Shown here piece by piece: positions 44,812 through 56,599 of a stretch of DNA of 64,000 nt. The stretch's first letter is position 1; each line of letters begins with the position of its first letter. The notes under the pieces were generated by a model that did not search any database, had not been told where the DNA came from, and saw only the letters and a list, made by a program, of their open reading frames with translations. The DNA is from Takakia lepidozioides. Taxonomy: Eukaryota; Streptophyta; Takakiopsida; Takakiales; Takakiaceae. A program made the translations under genes and the position numbers. Location of the stretch: the NCBI GenBank assembly GCA_030704615.1, contig CM060734.1:2728001-2792000 (forward strand). The letters are read 5' to 3'.

Positions 44812-46820
44812 ATACTTTTGTCATGTCAAGACAAGGACAAGACCCCTAGGGTCGTTGTCAAGAAGAATAAGAATAATGAGACATATCAGCCACTTTTCAG
44901 TGGCACTATCCATCAATCATCAAGTTGAAAAATCCAGAATTACCTCCATGCACAATAATGTGTTCATGTCATAATCTTCATAACCCAAAGAGTAAGTAAA
45001 AATACTGATTGACCACCAGTCATAATCAGGATATACATTCAGAGGTCCGGGTGGGATGGTGGGCACTTGGCCATATTTGGCCTTAATGTGTTGCAGGTCA
45101 AATGATCACACACATTTATAAGCTGAGTTGATTGATGTCCACAAGCTAGAATCCAAGTGTACTTGCTCAAACCCCATGAGTGTCATGTAGGTTAAAAATC
45201 AGGACTTGGGTACCTCAGATTTAAATAACCTTGCCTGCCAGTATTTGCTTAAACTAGCCTGCAGCACAGCTTGAAAAAAGGCCAAGTGTTGGTGCCTTAT
45301 CATTTCAAATCAACTACAGACTACAGGCTGCATTACAAGGCCATTGTACGGCAAATTGCTATGCTAGTAGCCTATACAAGTGAGGGAACAGCCCTGGTTA
45401 ATTTTCCAGATCACCCCTATATTATCATTCCATGCTGCAGCTGAGAATCAGAGTTCATGACACAGCAAAGCAAGCATATGACACTGCACAAACAGTCCAT
45501 GACAATACAAGATATTGCCTACATACCACATTTACACCACACCACATCTAACCATGTCATTACACCATGCCCAGGGAGTATTTCCACTTAAAACTCCTTG
45601 GCTGCTTCAAAGGCCAGTCACCAAAGGCAAGCAAAGCAAACTAGGGCCCGAAAAACAGACGTGTGTCTCACACAAGCCATCATAAACTCGGCTGTCACAA
45701 CAAAGCAAAGGCCTTCCATTGGCTGGGCCGAAATAGCCCACCCTAAACAACACTAAACTTGTCCTTCATAGATAAAAGAAAGAGGTAGGATCAAGAAAAA
45801 CCATAGAGTAGTTTAGTTTTTCAACATTTTAAGATGAATCCATGGCCAGCAACCCCTGCAACCCACTTGGCATCCAACAGCACCTAGACATCAGCATATT
45901 AAGTGGAAGCCCTCACCTGTGCCCGTCCGAAAAACAACCACAAAGCATTGTGAGTTAGTGAGGATGCACGAGGTGAATGGCAAGCTTCCACACTTGCTAT
46001 CGAGGTCAAATACACTTGAATCTATGTATAGAGAATGCCAAAGAAAGCAGGGAAGCAAGACAAACAGAAAAAGAGAACTTTTTTTTTACTGTTTGGGGGA
46101 TGGTTGCCATCTCTCCACAAACCCAACCGTGCAGGGAGGTCTCCGCCAGCACCACAACATTGGCAGCTCACGGTATCTGCAGCACGAGCACCATCGCCAC
46201 CTCCAAGCCGCCATCACGTGCACTCTCGCAACGCAAAAAGAAAGGGCTTTACCTTGTCCAGCTCGTCATTCATCCCTTTTTAGGATGAAAAACATCCACC
46301 AGACTATATACCCGACGAACGTTGTCCGTTTCCCATTTAGGGAAGATGAAAAACATCGAGTGTTCATCCTCTGCCTTGAACCCGACGGATGTGGTCCGTT
46401 TTTCATCTAGGTTAGATGAAAAACATCGGGGTTTTTTTAATTCATTTATACCTGTCTTGAACCCGACGGACGTACACCGTTTCCCATCCAGTGTGGATGA
46501 AAAAAACATAGGTACTTCATAATCATCCATAGGAATTTAAGTCCCGTCAGATAAAGTCCTTTTTCATCCAGGTTGGATGAAAATGACGGGTATTTTACAA
46601 TCAGTATATTCCGGATTGATATCCGAGTAGGTTAGGATGAAAAAAACTCATAGGTATTAATGAAAAAATGTCTCACCAGGAGAGAAGGATGTATTTTGGA
46701 TGAAAATCATCCGGATTCCCTGCAACCCAATTTTTAATTTTTCAAAGATGGAAGTTGGGACAACAATTCCATAAACCCAGTTTCCAGAAGGAGAGAGAGG
46801 GAGAGAGAGGGAATCCCACC
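44812..46820 (-). repeat. Dispersed repeat D, inverted copy
   Basis: 44,812-45,625 is a near-identical reverse complement of about 50,805-51,618. Further right it holds a reversed GTGAGTTAGTGAGGA block (45,949) and, at 46,262-46,720, the palindrome array in tandem form. Confidence 0.7.
46262..46720. repeat. Tandem array of GATGAAAAACATCG / CCCGACGGA units
   Basis: About five units of 80-100 bp each carry TTGAACCCGACGGAC, a CCGTTTTTCATC stretch and GGATGAAAAACAT. The unit is a palindrome of the CATCC...GGATG type seen in the D copies. Confidence 0.7.
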
Positions 46821-47214
46821 AACCAACCCCTGGTATGGCAGGCCCTTACGGAGTGAGTGTGGTATGCACTCACCCCGTAAGGGAGTGCATACCAGACTCC
46901 TTCTCCAAAAGGATATCCTCTCCCTGCTCATTAGCAAATCCTTCGGAAGGTGTACCATAGAGGATTATCAAGCTATCTCTTATTCAAGCTGGGTAATCAG
47001 AACAAGCATATGAAATCGAGCATATTGTTGGGGTATGTACTAAGCATAGACCCCAAAAAGAACTAGTTATAGAAGAAATCACAGGTGTAAGAAACCATGG
47101 TATTTACTTACTCTGGCTTTTTGTGAACTCCACCATCACAAGCATATCTGCTTTCAAAGAAAAAGACACACCATATTTAGGCTGTCAAAAATCACACCCG
47201 TCTTGGTGGCCGGG

Positions 47215-47473
47215 GGTGTGCTCAACTGAGCATCCGGCCCAGCAACAACCTCCCGAATAGGAGACGTGGCTGCCTAGCAAATCCAATACGGGGACAAGAG
47301 GGGGGGGGGGGGGGGGGGGGGCTGGCCTCCGGGGGCAGAGGAGCCCTCCGGCTGCGGCTGTCGACGGGGCTGGTTAACCGTGAGACGCTAGCCCACGTCA
47401 CACGTGCCGGAAGAGCAAACGGGTTCTCCGCCCCTTACTTTGGGGCAGGGGACTTCTTCTCTTTCCCCATAAG
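47215..47473 (-). pseudogene. First-exon copy of the CACTA-associated gene
   Basis: On the minus strand, MGKEKKSPAPK is followed by a TAA, then GAENPFALPARVT, as in the gene at 33,358. A long G run (about 47,301-47,322 on the plus strand) replaces the poly-C at the same place. The region upstream on the minus strand (to about 47,560) also matches 33,245-33,357, so a 5' piece of the element, leader plus exon 1, was copied here. No later exons are present. Confidence 0.75.
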
Positions 47474-49015
47474 CCTGGCACCTGTCATGCAAACCCAAAA
47501 GTTGGCCTCACCAGGAAACCATCTCTACATTCCAGATCCAAAAAAAAAAACAAAGCATGTGGGGGGCTGAGAGCAGCAAGTGCTATTGCTCGCAGCTCCG
47601 CCCCACCAGAGAGGGTGCAAGAAAAATAAAAAAAGAAGGTTGGGGGGGGAGTCACTGAGCAGCAGCTGCTCAGTCACTCCCCCCCCCACCTTTCCTGATC
47701 TCTCCCTCTCTCTCCCTCTCTCTCTCCCTCTGTACATGGATCCTATTGGTAACCTATTCCATAACCAAGAGGGTTTGGTACTAAGGTAATTTTTGATTAA
47801 ACCCTAATTAACTTTCTGCTATCTTCATCCATACCGGATGTAGTTAATAATGGATGAATTCCATTAAATGTTGATTCTGGTTATCATTTTTTACCTGGTT
47901 CCTTTTGATTATTAAGGTCATTTATATCTAACCCTAATGAATGCCAGTTTCTGGTCATCGATTTTTGGATGTCATCCCTGCTGGATGACATGGCTATGAC
48001 AACAGGGGAATATTCACCTTTCATTCCTTGTTTTTCATCCGACATGGATGAAATCGCGATGGTTTTCCATATCTCCTCTCTTGCCATAAAACTTGCACGA
48101 TACTCGTGCGTTTTTTCTTGCGGGAGATGAAGTGATGGTGTCAGAGGGATCTCTTAGCATGAATTTTATGATTTTGATGGCTATGGAGATGCTTCAATGT
48201 TGCTTACAAGTACTCTGGCAAGATTCTAGTCCTTTCTCATCTCCCTTGGGATGCGTAACGGCGGCAGTGCTTCAATTCCCTCAGTATGGTGGCCTATTCC
48301 CTTGGTGGGCAATCTACCTTAGGCTGGGATTGCTTGTCGATCCTCTCTGGATCATTAAGTTTCAGCACCGCTCATAAAAACTTAGGGGGTTTCTTCACCT
48401 GTTAAAATGCGCATAGATTTCAGCAAACCATTGCTTGTTTGTGCTGTTGATTGTCAAGTGCTTGGAGCGACGTCGAGTCCTCTTCCGCAATTGATTAAGG
48501 TTGTGGATAACCCTGCTTGTGTTTAGAATCGATTCTTGCTTTAGAACTCATGTTGTACAGCGTGAGACCCGATTCACCTGGGGTTCCACAATTCTCACTA
48601 ACCTGTTGGTTCTTGTGGGGGCTTGTGATGGGACCAGATGAGGGTCCTCACTTAATGTGATTTTTGAAGCTTGAATCTGATGACAAACCTGCAAGTGAAG
48701 TGACAACGACATCAGCTGATTATCCAGGGAGCTGTCTCATTTTTGCCTCCCTACCTTGACCAATCTGGATATGTTTACAACCTTTATCTCTATGTTGAAG
48801 CAACAAGTTCATTAGTGAGCCTTTTTAGAACACATGGATTCTATTAATGACTCTGGGTTATGATTTCCGCTGCATTGTAATATGGTACTGGAAGTAGGGT
48901 TTCCAGACCAAATATATGCTCTTTTTTCATTTTTAGAGCACGATTTGCTGCTCTGATGTGTATGCTTTCAAGCAACACGGTAGGGGAGAGGTCAGAGCTT
49001 GCATCTGGTTTGTTC

Positions 49016-50405
49016 TAAGCCCTGTATGCCTTTATGTGCTCAATCTATGGAACCTCTGTGGCTTTCTGAACCCCCTTTGTTTTTTTACCTTGCATACAAT
49101 CTGCTAAGGTAAGTAACCTGCTACCTCTTCATGTTACTCTGTAATTACAGATTGTATACAGTTTTGTTTATGGCTTTTGGGTTACAATAAAAGAACACAT
49201 GACTCACTGTTTCTGCTCTGACATTGAATGATGCCTAGAAGCACAAGAAAAATGGGCTGGTGGGGACCCAGAATTACTCTTCTAAAAGCAAGCTTTGGTT
49301 TTTTGGTTTTTTTTTTTGAGAAAAACATGTACAGGCTTTATAGACTCTTGGTTCCAGAGGGCTGGGTTGGATTGAAGATACCAACTGCTCTGATATCTGG
49401 CAACACGGTCCCTTTTTCAGATGTTATGACTTCAAAACTTGTGTAACATTGGGGTTTGAACATGTATTGGCACTATAGCCTTTCTGAACTTCATTAAAAT
49501 GTCTTGTTTACCTTGCAAACACCTTGATAAGGTGGTAACATATGACCCCAGACTTAAACTAGGTCCTGGTGTTTGAAGAAAAGCCTCTTCTGTTGCTTGA
49601 TGACCAAAGAATGATTAACATCATACTTACCAGCATGGCTCTGGATTCTATGATTACAAAAAAGACAGTTGTTTGTTTGATTTTTCTGGCTATGGCTGGT
49701 TTTGATATGACATGGCTTTGCATTTGTTTTGTTCTAAGGCCCTGTATGCCTTTATGTACTCCTACTATGGAACATCTGTGGCATTCTGAACCCCATCTGT
49801 TTTTTTACCTTGCATACAATCTGCTAAGGTAAGTAACCTGATGTCATCAGGCCGAAACTAGGCTCTGGATATGATTCCTGTTATTCTGTAATTACAGATT
49901 ATATACAGCTTATTTATGGCTTGTGGGTTACAAAAAAAAAGAATACATGACTCACTATTTCTGCTCTGGCATGATTGATGCCAAGACACACAAGAAACAA
50001 GAGCTGGTGGGGACCCAGAATCGAGCTCTTCTAAAAACCCTCCAAGCTTAAGTTGGGTTAGATTAAATGATTTCAGCTGCTCTGGCTTGATAAATATCAG
50101 GCTACATAGTATAATTTTTCCAGATGTTATCGATTCAAAACCTGTGTAACACCAGGGTTTGAACAAGTGTGGGAACTATGGCCTTTCTGAACTTCATTAA
50201 AAGTCTTTTTTGCCTTGCAAACACCTTGTCAAGGTTGTAACATAATGACCCCAGACCTAAACCAGGTCTGGTTGTTTTAAAGAGAAGCCTCTGTTGTTGC
50301 TTGGTAATCAAAGACTGATTAACATCATACTTACAACATGGCTCTGGATTTTATGTTACAAAAAAGACAGCTGTTTGTTTTTGCTAGCTATGGCATATTC
50401 TGATA
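49016..50405. repeat. Direct tandem duplication, period about 721 bp
   Basis: CCCTGTATGCCTTTATGT, TTGCATACAATCTGCTAAGG, GCTGGTGGGGACCCAGAAT and GATTAACATCATACTTAC each occur twice, about 720 bp apart, in the same order. Both copies have TACCTTGCATACAATCTGC followed by AAGGTAAGTAACC. Confidence 0.8.
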
Positions 50406-50804
50406 CAGAACACTGCAGTAGAAAGCAGTTTTGGGAAATCAAGCTTACTAAACAATGCAATGAGCTTTGACTCTATGTCATGATTACAAGAAGTTCTAAA
50501 AATATAGCAGATAAGTTCTGGGCTGTTGTTATTAAGAACTGGTTATCTTATCAAGTAACCACATGATTTAATATCCTGGTTGTGTGATTAATGGAAAACT
50601 GCTGGAACTTTGGGTTCCAGATGAGCAGTACCATTGCATGATATAGGTAAACATCTAATTGTTTGCTTAGATGCCACCCATAGCTTATAATTCTAAAACA
50701 GGCATAAAAACAGGCTGGTAACACTTGTTTAACATACTGTTCCTTAGAATATAAAGCTGGATTATTATGAAGAGGGGGTCTTCTAAGTAATCCCACCCTC
50801 CCTT

Positions 50805-51620
50805 GGTGACTGGCCTTTGAAGCCGCCAAGGAGTTTAAGTGGAAATACTCCCTGGGCATGGTGTAATGACATGGTTAGATGTGGTGTGGTGTAAATGTGG
50901 TATGTAGGTAATATCTTGTACTATCATGGGCTGTTTGTGCAATGTCATATGCTTGCTTTGTTGTGTCATGAACTCTGATTCTCAGCTGCAGCATGGAATG
51001 ATAATATAGGGGTGATTTGGAAAATTAACCAGGGTTGTTCCCCTCACTTGTATAGGCTACTAGCATAGCGATGTGCCATACCATGGCCTTGTAATGCAGC
51101 CTGTAGTCTGTAGTTGATTTGAAATGATAAGGCACCAACACTTGGCCTTTTTTCAAGCTGTGCTGCAGGCTAGTTTAAACAAATACTGGCAGGCAAGGTT
51201 ATTTAAATCTGAGGTACCCAAGTCCTGATTTTTAACCTACATGACACTCATGGGGTTTGAGCAAGTACACTTGGATTCTAGCTTGTGGACATCAATCAAC
51301 TCAGCTTATAAATGTGTGTGATCATTTGACCTGCAACACATTAAGGCCAAATATGGCCAAGTGCCCACCATCCCACCCAGACCTCTGAATGTATATCCTG
51401 ATTATGACTGGTGGTCAATCAGTATTTTTACTTACTCTTTGGGTTATGAAGATTATGACATGAACACATTATTGTGCATGGAGGTAATTCTGGATTTTCC
51501 AGCTTGATGATTGATGGATAGTGCCACTGAAAAGTGGCTGATATGTCTCATTATTCTTATTCTTCTTGACAATGACCCTAGGGTCTTGTCCTTGTCTTGA
51601 CATGACAAAAGTATCTTCCC
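50805..51620 (+). repeat. Right arm of a ~0.8-kb inverted repeat
   Basis: This is the reverse complement of 44,812-45,625 with only scattered differences over the whole length (for example GCAGCATGGAATGATAATAT and TTATTTAAATCTGAGGTACC). The arms enclose about 5.2 kb. Confidence 0.85.
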
Positions 51621-51892
51621 TCTCTCATTGTCCAGTATGCTTAGTGGTTTCTGCATACACTATCCTTTGATTACCATGCTGATTTTCCAGCCTTTGTGTA
51701 GAACCCCACCAAGATCACTCCGGAATGGATTGATGAGCTGCAAACCTTGGGGTACTAGCTCCGGCTGCTTCCTCCAATCCCTGTTATTCAAGTTGTGCAA
51801 CCATGGTTCATACCAGGTATGTTTTTTTCCAGCAGACCAATGGTTTGGGCATGGAGAATAGATAAGCACAGGGCATAACAGACTTATGAATG

Positions 51893-52320
51893 ATGATATT
51901 ATGAGCTAGGCCCTGGTAAGACAGCATACTCGAGTATATGTACACACCTTCTACATGATCCGGTCACTGTACGTTACTCTTACTAACTGTCCCCTGTAGC
52001 CAATGCCTTATATCAATATTTAGTTTGTCTTCGGCTCAAATGCTTTTTGGCTTCTCCTGGATGTGGCTTTGCTCTTAGTAGCACCACACAAACAGACCCC
52101 TGAATGCTGATATCATGAGCTAGGCCCTGGTAAGATAGTATACTGGAGCATATGTACACACCTTCTACATGATCCGGTCACTGTACATCGTTCTTGCTAA
52201 CTGATCCCCTGTAGCCAATGCCTTATGTCAGAATTTAGTTGGTATTCGGCTCACATGCTTTTTGGCTTCTCCTGGATGTGGCTTCGCTCTTTGTAGCACC
52301 ACACAAAAATGTCGATTCAC
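51893..52320. repeat. Tandem duplication, period 214 bp
   Basis: ATGAGCTAGGCCCTGGTAAGA at 51,901 recurs at 52,115. CTTTTTGGCTTCTCCTGGATG and TAGCACCACACAAA also occur in both copies. Confidence 0.85.
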
Positions 52321-54720
52321 AATGGAAAGATTGTGTGAATACTGCTTGGACTGGTAACTGGGAGCTTGAAATACTGATCCCTAAAAGCAGTGCTGAGGTA
52401 CGGCATGCTATGGAGGAAGTTGCAGATGAAGATTGGGATCAATATGGAGTCAATGGTGATTTTCTCGCATCCCTCATTTAAATTGGTGACAATTTCGCAG
52501 TCAACGCAGATGAAGACAATGATGAGGGAGTTGATTTTTATATCATTTGTTGTGTTGCTGCTTTACATGCTGTCAAGAAACCATTCACTGATGCCTGGGG
52601 CACTGCTTTTGTGGAAGGAGACATGGTAATCGCTGGAAAATATTACCAGAAGTGGGGGACAGGGGAAAACACTTATATACTTCTCCAAAATTCTCAAGTG
52701 GTCTTCATGCACTCTGAACACGTGCGAGCCATCAAGTATCCTATGGTACCATGTGATCACAGGGTTGCTGAAAATGAAATGGTTTACAAGCTGCCGGACT
52801 ACGCAGAAGATGGGATAAGGGCTGCAATAGTAGCACTGGATGATTAGGCACACTTCCATGTGTGTGTGCATTTGCATTGCATCCATCTACTCGCACCTAA
52901 AGGGGGGCAAGTACCATGGCCTATCCGAGCAGTAGTCCATGGTACTTGCAGTTTGCCCAGAACTTTCACCCACATGCAACCTGGGCATGCAAGTGGGTTC
53001 AAGCCCCACGTGGGTGTGATGATTATGACTGTATGTCATACATGAAGTGTATTAAAGTCACTGATTAATCTGAGTCTGTGCATTTTTGCAGCAGGAGGTT
53101 CAATCTAGTCAGGCAGCAAAGCAACTTACTTATGATTTGGCTGATGCAGTGCTCAAGACAGAGGTCCTTCGTGTACCAGGTAAGCAAAACCAAACACTGA
53201 GCTAGCTGAGCTACTTATTTTCCCGGCTAGACTGTCTACAAAGTGATTTTCACTGTGACTCTCTTTCAAATGTATCTGATAGCTTAAGAACTCAGGGTCT
53301 CATTGTCACATTGATGAATTGTGAGCCCACTAGTTAGTAGCCTCCTCTGTAAATCCTGGGCTATTTGCTGCAGGGTTGTGGATGGACCCTGAGGCACCAT
53401 TGACCTCAGGAGCATTCAGCCAACATGTGTGGACCAACCATGCTAGAGAGGTAGCATTTCTCATTGCTGATGTGTGCAGCTAGACCTCAGGAGCAGTAGG
53501 CCATGAAACTTGCAGTTTGCCCCGACCCGCATCTTTCACCCACATGCACGCCTGAAGTGGTCGGGCATCACAATGGGTTCAAGCCCCACGTGGGTAGATT
53601 CTCTTCATAGGCTAAGTCAATGGACAGAGACACTGTAGCAAGGTAGTTTGTTGGAAGGGTGGATGTGCAAAGGGATCTGTGCAACTGTAGAGGGGGAGGA
53701 AGGAGTGAGGGATGCACGATTTGTCTCTGGAAACAAAATCTTCGTAGTCGTGCAAGATGCGCATCATTTTTTTCTGCACTCCATATGAATGCAGTGAAAC
53801 ATTGCAAGTGTGAAAGTATGTACACACTGATTTGCTTGGTACGTTTGAGAAAGCTGTTTCCTCACTCTTGCATCTCTTTTTGGTGGGCTGCAGTAATTTG
53901 GGTATGTGTTGCAGCTGTTCACCGCTTCACCAAGCCTTACAAAAGTGACAGTGAATGGATTGAGTCAGATTATGGAATCAAGTGAGAAGTTCAGTGTCAG
54001 GGGATTGATTTGTAGGGAGAAGGAGATGGTGTCGAAGCATGAATCGCCATGAGTTCGGAGACGCTGTGAGGTGAATGGAAAGTAGAGGCAGAATGGAGGG
54101 CAAGCAAGGCTTCACAACGAGCTAGTCTACCCTTAATTGAAGTCAACCCAGCAGATTGATGGAGCTGCATTTTGCCCATGTCATTTGTTTTTTGCATCAA
54201 CATTGTGCTGGGAAACGTGAGCCTTAGATACATCCCGGTCTCCTTCATGCAGACAATCAAGTCTTTCACACCTGCCACTACTGGTGTGCTTGCCTCTCCC
54301 TTTCTATGTTCTTTCTCTCTCTGATTTTACTCTCTTGCATTAAGCAAGAGAGCTTTGTGCAACTTAAATGAGGCATATGAAGCATACCTTTCTCCAGAGT
54401 GATTCTTCAGTCTTTTGTGGAAGTCCAAGAAAGGGGTCCTTCACACACTGGCTGTAATGGCTAACAAGGCCAATTTCTACTGCTTACATTTAGGATTGAA
54501 TAGTCACCGATATTTCTGAGGTTTGTTGTTTATGACAGTAGCAGTCAAAGGTGTACCCAGGCACATCCAACTGCGCATTGCTCGTATTCTGGTAGTGACG
54601 GTGGTCTCATGCCAGGATGGTAATTTCACTGTGTGTATACTGACATACCAGGTCCATCACCAGTCTGGATCAGAGAAACAGAGGCACCTGTACGAGCAAT
54701 TTAGTGGAGATGGCATCTAA
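52313..54720 (+). pseudogene. Possible multi-exon gene of unknown family, broken
   Basis: The segment 52,313-52,847 reads in one frame (SSAEVRHAMEEVADEDWDQY, then after a TAA at 52,479 FAVNADEDNDEGVDFY, YYQKWGTGENTYILLQNSQV, VVFMHSEHVRAIKYPM). Further exon-like pieces lie downstream with fitting splice sites. 53,092-53,180 (TTGCAG| EVQSSQAAKQLTYDLADAV |GTAAGC), about 53,373-53,451 (CTGCAG| LWMDPEAPLTSGAFSQHVWT |GTAGCA), about 53,914-54,014 (TTGCAG| LFTASPSLTKVTVNGLSQIM) and 54,540-54,720 (VPRHIQLRIARILVVTVVSC, ending TAA). I do not recognise a domain. It could be the tail of a large DNA transposase or a captured host gene. The joint after 52,847 is not supported by a clear donor, so the first block may be separate. 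Confidence 0.35.
52925..53605 (+). repeat. Two copies of a tRNA-like ~100-bp repeat
   Basis: The copies at about 52,928-53,025 and 53,490-53,600 share CTTGCAGTTTGCCC, TTTCACCCACATGCA and GGGTTCAAGCCCCACGTGGGT. The last resembles a pol III B box (GGTTCAAGCC). The second lies between exon-like pieces of the unknown gene. Confidence 0.5.
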
Positions 54721-55524
54721 TTTCGTATGTATGATGGGTGTCGTTGGTTATCTCTTTGGTCGGGGGTGTGGTGATCTAAACAGTGCTATTACAGTGGTGT
54801 AACCTGGCATGACATGGTGCTGGGATCTGTTAGTTAAAGTTGAGGCCCCACTGGCAGCCCAGGTTAGGGGGGTGTGTTTGTAGTTATCTGTACTGTTGAA
54901 ACTTAGCTTGCAGATCCTTATAACAACCACTTCTGTTGTGGTATGCTGTGGACAGAGCTATTTCATGGTTTGCTGTTGGTGAAAAGCTTCTTTATGTGCA
55001 TTTGGATTTCAGGACATGATTTTCACCTTAGGGAATATATCATTGAGCACCTGTGCCACTACTTTTTCGAGTTACTTCGGTTTGTTTATATATGCTCTGT
55101 CTATGTGCATGTGGTACCTGTAGATATCTTTTCAGCAGCCATCCTTCAACAGAGATCATTTTTCAAGTTTAGAGTTTCCTTGTTAGTGACTGGATAGACC
55201 ATGTTGTGAAGGTTTGAATACTACATATGTTTTAGTATGGCTGGGATGAGCTTGGGCTATGAGAGTGAAATTTTATGAGGCACTAGAGCCCTACACCATT
55301 CATTGATTGTGGGCATTTATTTGAAGTGGGGAGAATAAGGAGCTGGTGGCTGAGTGGTGGTGACTGAGATAAACTACTGAACCAGGCATGCCTGGCAGAC
55401 TTGTCCCTAGGCTCTCTCACTCATTATATATTCAACTTTGACAAACCTGCTCTGTGCAAATCATTGAGGACCCACTGTAAAAGTTATGTGAACTCTGAGA
55501 AACCTCTCAGCACCTACACGGTAC
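54721..55524. other. No recognisable gene
   Basis: Only short unconnected open frames occur; no repeat or motif is recognised. Confidence 0.4.
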
Positions 55525-55969
55525 ACTTCCTACACTCTTCATGTGAAGTGTGCTAAAGTAGCAAAGATGACAAGTTTTTTTTTAAAAAAAAATTAAAAAA
55601 ATCCCATCTTTTGCATGGATGTAGTGTGATGAGTGCTAATGGTTACACAACAAGAATGAGCCCCAAAAATTTAAAATCTAGGAGAAAACCTCATACAATG
55701 GAAAGTTGTGGACATTCATGGAAAGTTGTGACCATTTTTGGGCCACAACTTGCCAGGACTGTCCACAACTTTCCATGAATGTCCACAACTTTCCATTGTA
55801 TGAGGTTTTCTCCTAGATTTTAATTTTTTTGGGGCTCATTCTTGTTGTGTAACCATTAGCACTCATCACACTACATCCCTGCAAAAGATGGGATTTTTTT
55901 AATTTTTGTTTTTTCGGAACTTGTCATCTTTGCTACTTTAGCACACTTTACATGAAGAGTGTAGGAAGT
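55525..55969. mobile_element. Foldback/MITE-like element with ~200-bp arms
   Basis: The left arm starts ACTTCCTACACTCTTCATGT and the right arm ends ACATGAAGAGTGTAGGAAGT. Matching runs such as GCTAAAGTAGCAAAGATGAC, GTTACACAACAAGAATGAG and CATACAATGGAAAGTTGTGG face their complements across a ~30-bp centre near 55,745. Transcription would give a very long hairpin. No clear target duplication is visible. Confidence 0.9.
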
Positions 55970-56400
55970 TGAAGTAAAACTAAGCTTTGAGTGCCCTCAC
56001 TGTTGACCACATGTGGTTTGTGGTCTATATGATTTTAGTTGAACTTGAAACCTTGCATGCACACTATGCATGTTGTTAGTAAGCTTGGGGACGAAGAACC
56101 TAGTGAAAAAAAAATTGTTTAGATCCCTAAACATAGCACCTAATATACGGTGGTTTTGGATGTTTGTGGACCTTTGTGGAACCTAAATGGACATTTTTGG
56201 ACTTATGTGAACACTTATTCTCAGGATATGCAAAGTTGTGGACTTTGGAGATTTTGGATTGTGTATGGGAAAAGTTTGGAAAACATGAATGCCCACTTTG
56301 GAAAGTTTTGGAAGGTGACGGTAGTGCCCGGGAGCAGCAGGGACAAGGCAGGGTCTAGTGGCCCCACGCAGGGCAAAACCCCATGCCCTACAAAACTTTA
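55970..56400. other. No recognisable gene
   Basis: The only regularity is TTTTGGA/TGTGGAC-rich sequence at 56,150-56,310. The open frame 56,150-56,401 shows no domain. Confidence 0.35.
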
Positions 56401-56431
56401 AATAAAAAACAGGACCCTTGATTTTTTGAAT

Positions 56432-56530
56432 TAGTTGGTATTGTAGTGGTTAGGGTGCTCTAACGGGGTTGCATAGGGCTGGGGATCGAATCCCCCTGCC
56501 CGCCCTCCCCTTCAACAGTAGAACCTATTT
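56432..56530 (+). repeat. tRNA-derived SINE head, copy 1
   Basis: TGTAGTGGTTAGGGTGCTC resembles a pol III A box, and GGGATCGAATCCCCC, about 40 bp later, a B box (GGTTCGANTCC). A T-rich tail follows. The acceptor stem does not pair convincingly, so this is tRNA-derived rather than a functional tRNA. Confidence 0.6.
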
Positions 56531-56599
56531 TTTATTTATTTTTAGAATCTCTCTACTTCACTATTAAATAAAAAAGAGGACCCTTTGGTGTTGAAGTAA

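Larger units (their letters stand above)
47530..51625 (+). repeat. Dispersed repeat D, copy 5 with enlarged tail
   Basis: Hairpins at about 47,530-47,610 and 47,637-47,693, palindromes 47,826-48,060, ATACTCGTGCGTTTTTTCTTG block (48,098), GATTCACCTGGGGTTCCACA block (48,565), a duplicated tail 49,016-50,405, and the inverted-repeat partner 50,805-51,618 ending in CTTGTCCTTGTCTTGACATG. Confidence 0.6.

Noticed and set aside
56432-56530. Functional tRNA gene
   Set aside because: The A- and B-box-like motifs are present but no 7-bp acceptor stem or clear anticodon arm can be drawn.
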